10,131 nucleotides of DNA from Coriobacteriia bacterium (GTDB lineage: Bacteria > Actinomycetota > Coriobacteriia > Coriobacteriales > UBA8131): contig DOMT01000032.1 in NCBI GenBank assembly GCA_003509825.1, positions 1 through 10,131 on the forward strand, read 5' to 3'. The notes beneath the pieces are model-generated. The model was not told where the DNA came from, made no database searches, and worked only from the letters and a program-made list of their open reading frames with translations. The translations under genes and the position numbers were made by a program. Shown here piece after piece: positions 7,322 through 10,131 of this stretch. How positions within the stretch are numbered: the stretch's first letter is position 1; the number at the start of each line of letters is the position of its first letter.

Positions 7322-7509
7322 ACCTGCCTGAATGCGTCGAACACCCGGCGAACATCTTCAACGAGCTTTTCCTCTTCATGCCTTTTTTCCTTTCGCGCCC
7401 CTTCCCTACGTCCCCACTGATAAAACACCGATTCCTTGATTTCAAGGGATTTTGCCATCTTTCGCACGCTATGCTCGTGTTTGAGACACTCCATCGCCTC
7501 ATACCTCAT
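7282..7509 (-). pseudogene. IS3-family OrfB, N-terminal fragment
   Basis: Seventy-five codons resemble the start of IS3-family OrfB, the integrase-like subunit. There is a helix-turn-helix (HSVRKMAKSLEIKESVFYQW), a basic linker (GRREGARKEKRHEEEKL) and the family signature VRRVFDAFRQVCGYRKMT. The DDE catalytic core that should follow is absent, because the reading runs into ISL3 sequence and stops after a few foreign residues (TVPAA). Its ATG overlaps the TGA of the restored orfA frame as ATGA (7506-7509), suggesting the two were once translationally coupled. Confidence 0.75.
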
Positions 7510-7855
7510 GCGCGGTGTAGAGCGAAGATGGCTAGGGATTTTTTAGTATCTCCTTTTCTTTTTCGAGATCGGCTATTCGCTTTTCCCTTCTTTTCAGTTC
7601 TTTGACCGGATCCTTGTTTTCCCAAAATAAACCCACCTCACCTTTTGCCCCGAACCCCTTTTATCTCCTCGTCCTTTCCTCACCCTGGCTTGGCAGTCCA
7701 TGCTTTTTTTGGAAATCCCCCACCCATCTACAAACCGTATTGACATCGATGCCCGATTCCTCCGACATCGATGTCGCCGATTTCCCTGTCTCGATGATAC
7801 GTCTTGCGGTCTGCTCCCTGAATTGCGGAGTGTATTTACTGTTATTGCTCGGCAT
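7506..7855 (-). pseudogene. IS3-family OrfA, interrupted
   Basis: OrfA binds the ends of IS3-family elements. The intact first 64 codons (7855-7664) show a Tnp_1-type helix-turn-helix (KYTPQFREQTARRIIE, then SEESGIDVNTVCRWV). A TAA at 7661-7663 interrupts the frame. Beyond it the same frame continues with the expected leucine-zipper-like end (DPVKELKRREKRIADLEKEKEILK). The frame then needs a one-base backward shift in the six-A run at 7539-7544 to read on as SLAIFALHRA and stop in the ATGA overlap with orfB. The heptamer there is A AAA AAT, in register for -1 slippage, but a simple one-base loss explains it equally well. The start ATG has CGGAGG eight bases upstream. Confidence 0.75.
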
Positions 7856-7886
7856 GATATAAGCCTCCGTCTCTTGTCATAGGCTA

Positions 7887-7914
7887 ATTCTATGCATATG
7901 TGACCATGAAGCCC
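7887..7914. repeat. Right terminal inverted repeat of the IS remnant
   Basis: ATTCTAT at the inner edge and GAAGCCC at the outer edge, 32-59 bases before the OrfA start codon. It is the partial inverted match of 6305-6332. With one more outer base the minus-strand end reads TGGGCTTC, so an IS3-style TG terminus is also possible. Confidence 0.45.
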
Positions 7915-7953
7915 ACTAACGGATTTTCAGCGCGATGCACTGCGGGGCATATC

Positions 7954-7973
7954 GATACCACGTTTGTAGTATC
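7954..7973 (+). promoter_or_regulatory. Palindrome overlapping the muramidase promoter
   Basis: GATACCAC, four bases, then GTAGTATC: a 20-base imperfect palindrome with seven of eight positions paired. It contains the -10 candidate TAGTAT (7967-7972). Transcription would begin about five bases before the ATG at 7985, so the leader would be too short for a Shine-Dalgarno, and none is seen. Probable operator plus promoter, but no -35 is recognisable. Confidence 0.35.
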
Positions 7974-7984
7974 ATGATTTTATT

Positions 7985-8992
7985 ATGGCTGATAACAACG
8001 GGGGACCCATACGGACGATCATGTCCGCACTTCGGGTATTCATAGAGAAAGTCAAAGTCGGGTCGAGAAGCGACGATGGTTTGGGAGAACGGATCAAGAC
8101 CGTGATCATCGGTGTCTTGGTCGGCGTTAATCTGCTGATTTTTTTAGCGATCCCCACCCTCGTCATCTTGCCCATTTTCAGTCAAGCCGAAGAAACTTCG
8201 GCTTCGACGCAAGTACCCCGGGCTTCGCAATCATCTCAATCGCAGCAAACGTTGCAACGCAGTACGCAGGCCGAGCAGGCACCCGTAGGTGCGGGCAGTG
8301 TTACCGGGGAGGTCGACTCAACCAAGAGTTACGAGATCAACGGCAGCGCCTCTTCGCGCATCGGGATCGATGTCTCGGATTACCAGGGTGTCATCGATTG
8401 GCAGGCCGTAGCCAAAAACGGTATCGAGTTTGCCATCGTCAAGGTCGGGGCGCGCGGTTATATCGGCGGTACCTTGATTGCCGACAGGCAGTTCGAAGCC
8501 AATATCGAAGGAGCCCGCAAGGCCGGTTTGCAGGTGGGTGTGTACTTCTTCTCCCAATCCATCAACGAGGCGGAGGCTTTGGAGGAGGCCGATTACGTGC
8601 TCGCCAAGCTCAACGGACGTGCCTTGGATTACCCCGTAGTCTATGATTTCGAGTCGGTTTCCGATAGCGAGGGCCGGGGCAACGGCCTTTCGGCCGCCCA
8701 ACGCTCGGCCAATGCCGGGGTTTTTTGCGAGCGCATCGCCGCGGCCGGCTACACACCGATGCTCTACGGCAACCGCCACGACATGGCCTACTACGACTAC
8801 ACCCTACTGCTCGACTACGACCTTTGGTTCGCCGAATACGACTCACGCGAACCGCACGCCACCTATCCCATCGATATCTGGCAGTTTACCAGCAGCGGCG
8901 TGATAAACGGCATCGGCACCCGCGTTGACCTCAACGTTCACTTCGACACCGATACCCCCAGACAGCTGCCCGGCAACATCATCATACATTAG
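7985..8992 (+). CDS. Membrane-anchored GH25 muramidase (lysozyme)
   Basis: This 335-residue enzyme is predicted to cut the N-acetylmuramic acid to N-acetylglucosamine linkage of peptidoglycan outside the membrane. Residues 1-37 are cytoplasmic and basic. Residues 38-66 form one long hydrophobic segment with no evident cleavage site, so it is a type II anchor. Residues 67-122 are a Ser/Gln/Thr-rich flexible linker. The GH25 domain covers about 125-325: GIDVSDYQG (127-135, active-site Asp129), FAIVKVGARG, VGVYFFSQS (184-192), YDFE (220-223, the DxE catalytic pair Asp221 and Glu223), MLYGNR, LWFAEY, IWQFTSSG (298-305) and RVDLNV (313-318). All expected catalytic residues are present. A stop lies just upstream in frame at 7967. 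The ATG at 7985 lacks a Shine-Dalgarno. It stands alone between the IS remnant and the converging fatty-acid operon and probably works in wall remodelling; a prophage lysin is less likely given the anchor and the absence of phage genes. Confidence 0.9.
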   Translation: MADNNGGPIRTIMSALRVFIEKVKVGSRSDDGLGERIKTVIIGVLVGVNLLIFLAIPTLVILPIFSQAEETSASTQVPRASQSSQSQQTLQRSTQAEQAPVGAGSVTGEVDSTKSYEINGSASSRIGIDVSDYQGVIDWQAVAKNGIEFAIVKVGARGYIGGTLIADRQFEANIEGARKAGLQVGVYFFSQSINEAEALEEADYVLAKLNGRALDYPVVYDFESVSDSEGRGNGLSAAQRSANAGVFCERIAAAGYTPMLYGNRHDMAYYDYTLLLDYDLWFAEYDSREPHATYPIDIWQFTSSGVINGIGTRVDLNVHFDTDTPRQLPGNIIIH

Positions 8993-9000
8993 TAAGGGCA

Positions 9001-9044
9001 GCAAGGCCGTATCGCGGCCATAAGGTGACCGCGGGGCGCCTTGC
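9001..9044. terminator. Weak hairpin between converging genes
   Basis: GCAAGGC (9001-9007) pairs with GCCTTGC (9038-9044), and inside it CGCGG (9013-9017) pairs with CCGCG (9029-9033). The only T run, four bases at 9054-9057, lies nine bases further on, so this is not a classical rho-independent terminator. It may still separate the muramidase gene from the fab operon. Confidence 0.3.
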
Positions 9045-9060
9045 AGCGCGGCTGTTTTCG

Positions 9061-9552
9061 TTACCGGGGCCGCAGCGCGGCGGTTTTATCACCCAGCGCA
9101 ACCTCGGGCATCAGTTCGTCGTCGATGGTCTTGAGCACGCGTCTGAAGGCGGCCACATCGGCCGGTGAGCAGCTTGCTTCAACCCGTTTTACGACGGTGT
9201 TGATGTATTCCGTGTGCAGCTTCTTATATTCGTTGAAGCGCTCCGTAACGTGGAGATGCGATTCGCGGCGATCCGCCTCCGAACGTTGTTTTTGGATGTA
9301 GCCTTTTCGTATGAGGTTTTGCACCTTGTAGGTGGCATTGGCAACGGAGATACCCGCCGCCTTGGCAAACTCGGAGAGCGTCGGTGCGCCGAGCGCGTCG
9401 ATGACCTCCACACTGAAGGTTTCTACGGTCGAAAGCGAGGCTTCGCGTGTCTCCAACCTTTGCAGCAGGCGTTTGTACAACTGCAACTTGATTTTCACAT
9501 ATACGTTATTGAAAGTGTCCTCCAAGGTTTTCAGGTGTGTTATTTCGGCCAT
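9061..9552 (-). CDS. MarR-family transcriptional regulator, FabT-like by context
   Basis: This 163-residue dimeric winged-helix regulator is expected to bind a palindromic operator. Helical N-terminal and C-terminal segments (about 8-50 and 105-150) would form the dimer interface. Residues 57-84 are the helix-turn-helix, with recognition helix SVANATYKVQNLIRKG (69-84). The wing is RSEADRRESHLHVT (90-103), close to the DxRR-type MarR wing. It starts 12 bases after the fabZ stop with a short GAGG just before the ATG, so it is cotranscribed with fabZ. FabT of streptococci is a MarR protein that represses fatty-acid synthesis genes from within the fab cluster; the same role here is inferred from position only. 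Its operator would be upstream of the fab operon, outside this window. It ends 68 bases from the muramidase stop, tail to tail. Confidence 0.87.
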   Translation of the reverse strand: MAEITHLKTLEDTFNNVYVKIKLQLYKRLLQRLETREASLSTVETFSVEVIDALGAPTLSEFAKAAGISVANATYKVQNLIRKGYIQKQRSEADRRESHLHVTERFNEYKKLHTEYINTVVKRVEASCSPADVAAFRRVLKTIDDELMPEVALGDKTAALRPR

Positions 9553-9564
9553 CTACCTCACCCA

Positions 9565-10038
9565 CTACTCCTTGTCTCCGGCCGCTTTCCCACCGCTTGC
9601 CTCTTTTGCATCCGGCAGCATGAACGAGATCTCGGCCTGGCAGGCGATTTGTCCGTTGACGGTGGCTTTGGCCTCGCCGAACCCCACCGGTCCCCAGCGT
9701 TTGGTGAGCTTACACTCCAGTTCAAGCACGTCGCCCGGCACCACCATCCGCTTGAAGCGGGCGTTTTTTACCCCGCCGAACAAGACGATGTTACCCTCGT
9801 TACCGGGTTCGCTGAGCAAGGCGATGCCGCCGGTTTGCGCCAACGCCTCGAGGATGAGCACGCCGGGCATCACCGCTTTTTCGGGGAAGTGCCCCTCGAA
9901 GAACGGTTCGTTTGCCGTCACACACTTAACGGCACGCGCCCACTGGCCGGGCTCATAACCCTCCACCCGATCTATCAGCAAAAACGGATAGCGATGCGGA
10001 AGTATTTTTTTGATCTGTTCGATATCAAGCTGTGGCAT
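9565..10038 (-). CDS. fabZ: 3-hydroxyacyl-ACP dehydratase FabZ
   Basis: FabZ removes water from (3R)-hydroxyacyl-ACP to give trans-2-enoyl-ACP in each round of type II fatty-acid elongation, in the cytoplasm as a hot-dog-fold oligomer. The 157-residue length is normal, with about 15 extra hydrophilic residues at the C terminus. Landmarks are ILPHRYPFLLIDRV (12-25), NEPFFEGHFP with catalytic His50, and MPGVLILEALAQTGG with catalytic Glu64; the 14-residue His-Glu spacing is that of characterised FabZ. Later landmarks are GGVKNARFKRMVVPGD and a C-terminal strand ending in AEISFML. The ATG is preceded by GAGGAGAC, an unusually tight Shine-Dalgarno spacing. It lies 45 bases after the fabF stop and 12 bases before marR, so fabF-fabZ-marR form one operon. 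Confidence 0.97.
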   Translation of the reverse strand: MPQLDIEQIKKILPHRYPFLLIDRVEGYEPGQWARAVKCVTANEPFFEGHFPEKAVMPGVLILEALAQTGGIALLSEPGNEGNIVLFGGVKNARFKRMVVPGDVLELECKLTKRWGPVGFGEAKATVNGQIACQAEISFMLPDAKEASGGKAAGDKE

Positions 10039-10083
10039 GTCTCCTCATTTCAGTACGTTATCCGGCCGGGGTCGCTGTGCGCT

Positions 10084-10131
10084 CTATGCCCGTTTTACGA
10101 CCAGCGAGGCGTTGTGGCCGCCGAAGCCGAG
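10084..10131 (-). CDS. fabF: 3-oxoacyl-ACP synthase II FabF, C-terminal end (partial)
   Basis: Only the last 15 codons and the TAG are in the window; the gene continues past the right edge. They read LGFGGHNASLVVKRA, matching the conserved FabF/FabB C terminus, in which the GFGGHN loop (Gly-Phe-Gly-Gly) gates the active site. FabF condenses malonyl-ACP with acyl-ACP, feeding the ketoreductase step and then FabZ. Confidence 0.9.
   Translation of the reverse strand, partial: LGFGGHNASLVVKRA

Larger units (their letters stand above)
6305..7914 (-). mobile_element. Degenerate ISL3/IS3 chimeric insertion-sequence remnant
   Basis: About 1.6 kb of decayed transposon DNA reading leftward. The left part is the 3' end of an ISL3 transposase gene. 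The right part is IS3-family orfA and the start of orfB. The boundaries come from a partial inverted repeat: 6305-6332 and the reverse complement of 7887-7914 share GGGCTTC at the outer edge and ATAGAAT at the inner edge at identical spacing, 18 of 28 positions in all. ISL3-type ends commonly begin with GG. No target duplication is visible (flanks differ: ATTTTAAA on the left, ACTAACGG on the right). Inactivated by one internal join, at least one frameshift and a nonsense codon. Confidence 0.65.

Noticed and set aside
6297-7922. Target-site duplication around the IS remnant
   Set aside because: The eight bases on each side (ATTTTAAA and ACTAACGG) do not match, nor do shorter three- or four-base flanks.
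9001-9060. Strong bidirectional rho-independent terminator
   Set aside because: The stem is seven base pairs with a long interior loop, and the T run is short and nine bases away.
1-10131. CRISPR array, tRNA or rRNA gene
   Set aside because: No regularly spaced repeats and no tRNA- or rRNA-like segment were seen on either strand.

Overview
The window looks like a piece of a moderately GC-rich bacterial chromosome, most likely an anaerobic actinobacterium of the class Coriobacteriia. That placement is an inference. It rests on the four-cluster ferredoxin protein, short-leader or leaderless-looking starts next to strong Shine-Dalgarno starts, a fabF-fabZ-marR order, and an ISL3 transposase of a type I associate with this group. 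No marker gene is present, so the placement is tentative.

Layout. Bases 35-1303 (+) encode a soluble multi-[4Fe-4S] electron-transfer protein. Converging on it (1328-2797, -) is a 14-helix MFS drug exporter that starts at a GTG. Upstream of the exporter on the same strand are two genes that form a functional pair: an EutH-family ethanolamine transporter (2991-4289, -), preceded by a three-domain protein (4416-6191, -). That protein has an N-terminal winged helix, a LicC-type nucleotidyltransferase and a LicA-type choline/ethanolamine kinase. Together they would import a headgroup amino-alcohol, phosphorylate it and activate it as a CDP derivative, possibly under self-regulation by the fused DNA-binding domain. 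These two genes are visibly more AT-rich than their neighbours.

Bases 6305-7914 hold a dead mobile-element remnant. It contains a frameshifted 3' part of an ISL3 transposase gene and the 5' part of an IS3-family orfA/orfB pair, in the same orientation. The two ends carry a partly matching inverted repeat, so the remnant may be a chimeric element rather than two unrelated fragments.

On the right, 7985-8992 (+) encodes a membrane-anchored GH25 muramidase whose promoter region contains a compact imperfect palindrome. Converging on it is a fatty-acid biosynthesis operon read leftward: the last 15 codons of fabF (10084-10131), fabZ (9565-10038) and a MarR-family regulator (9061-9552). The regulator is a candidate FabT-like repressor of the pathway.

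The most interesting item is the wHTH-LicC-LicA fusion with EutH, which suggests a stand-alone ethanolamine or choline salvage and activation module outside any eut catabolic locus.
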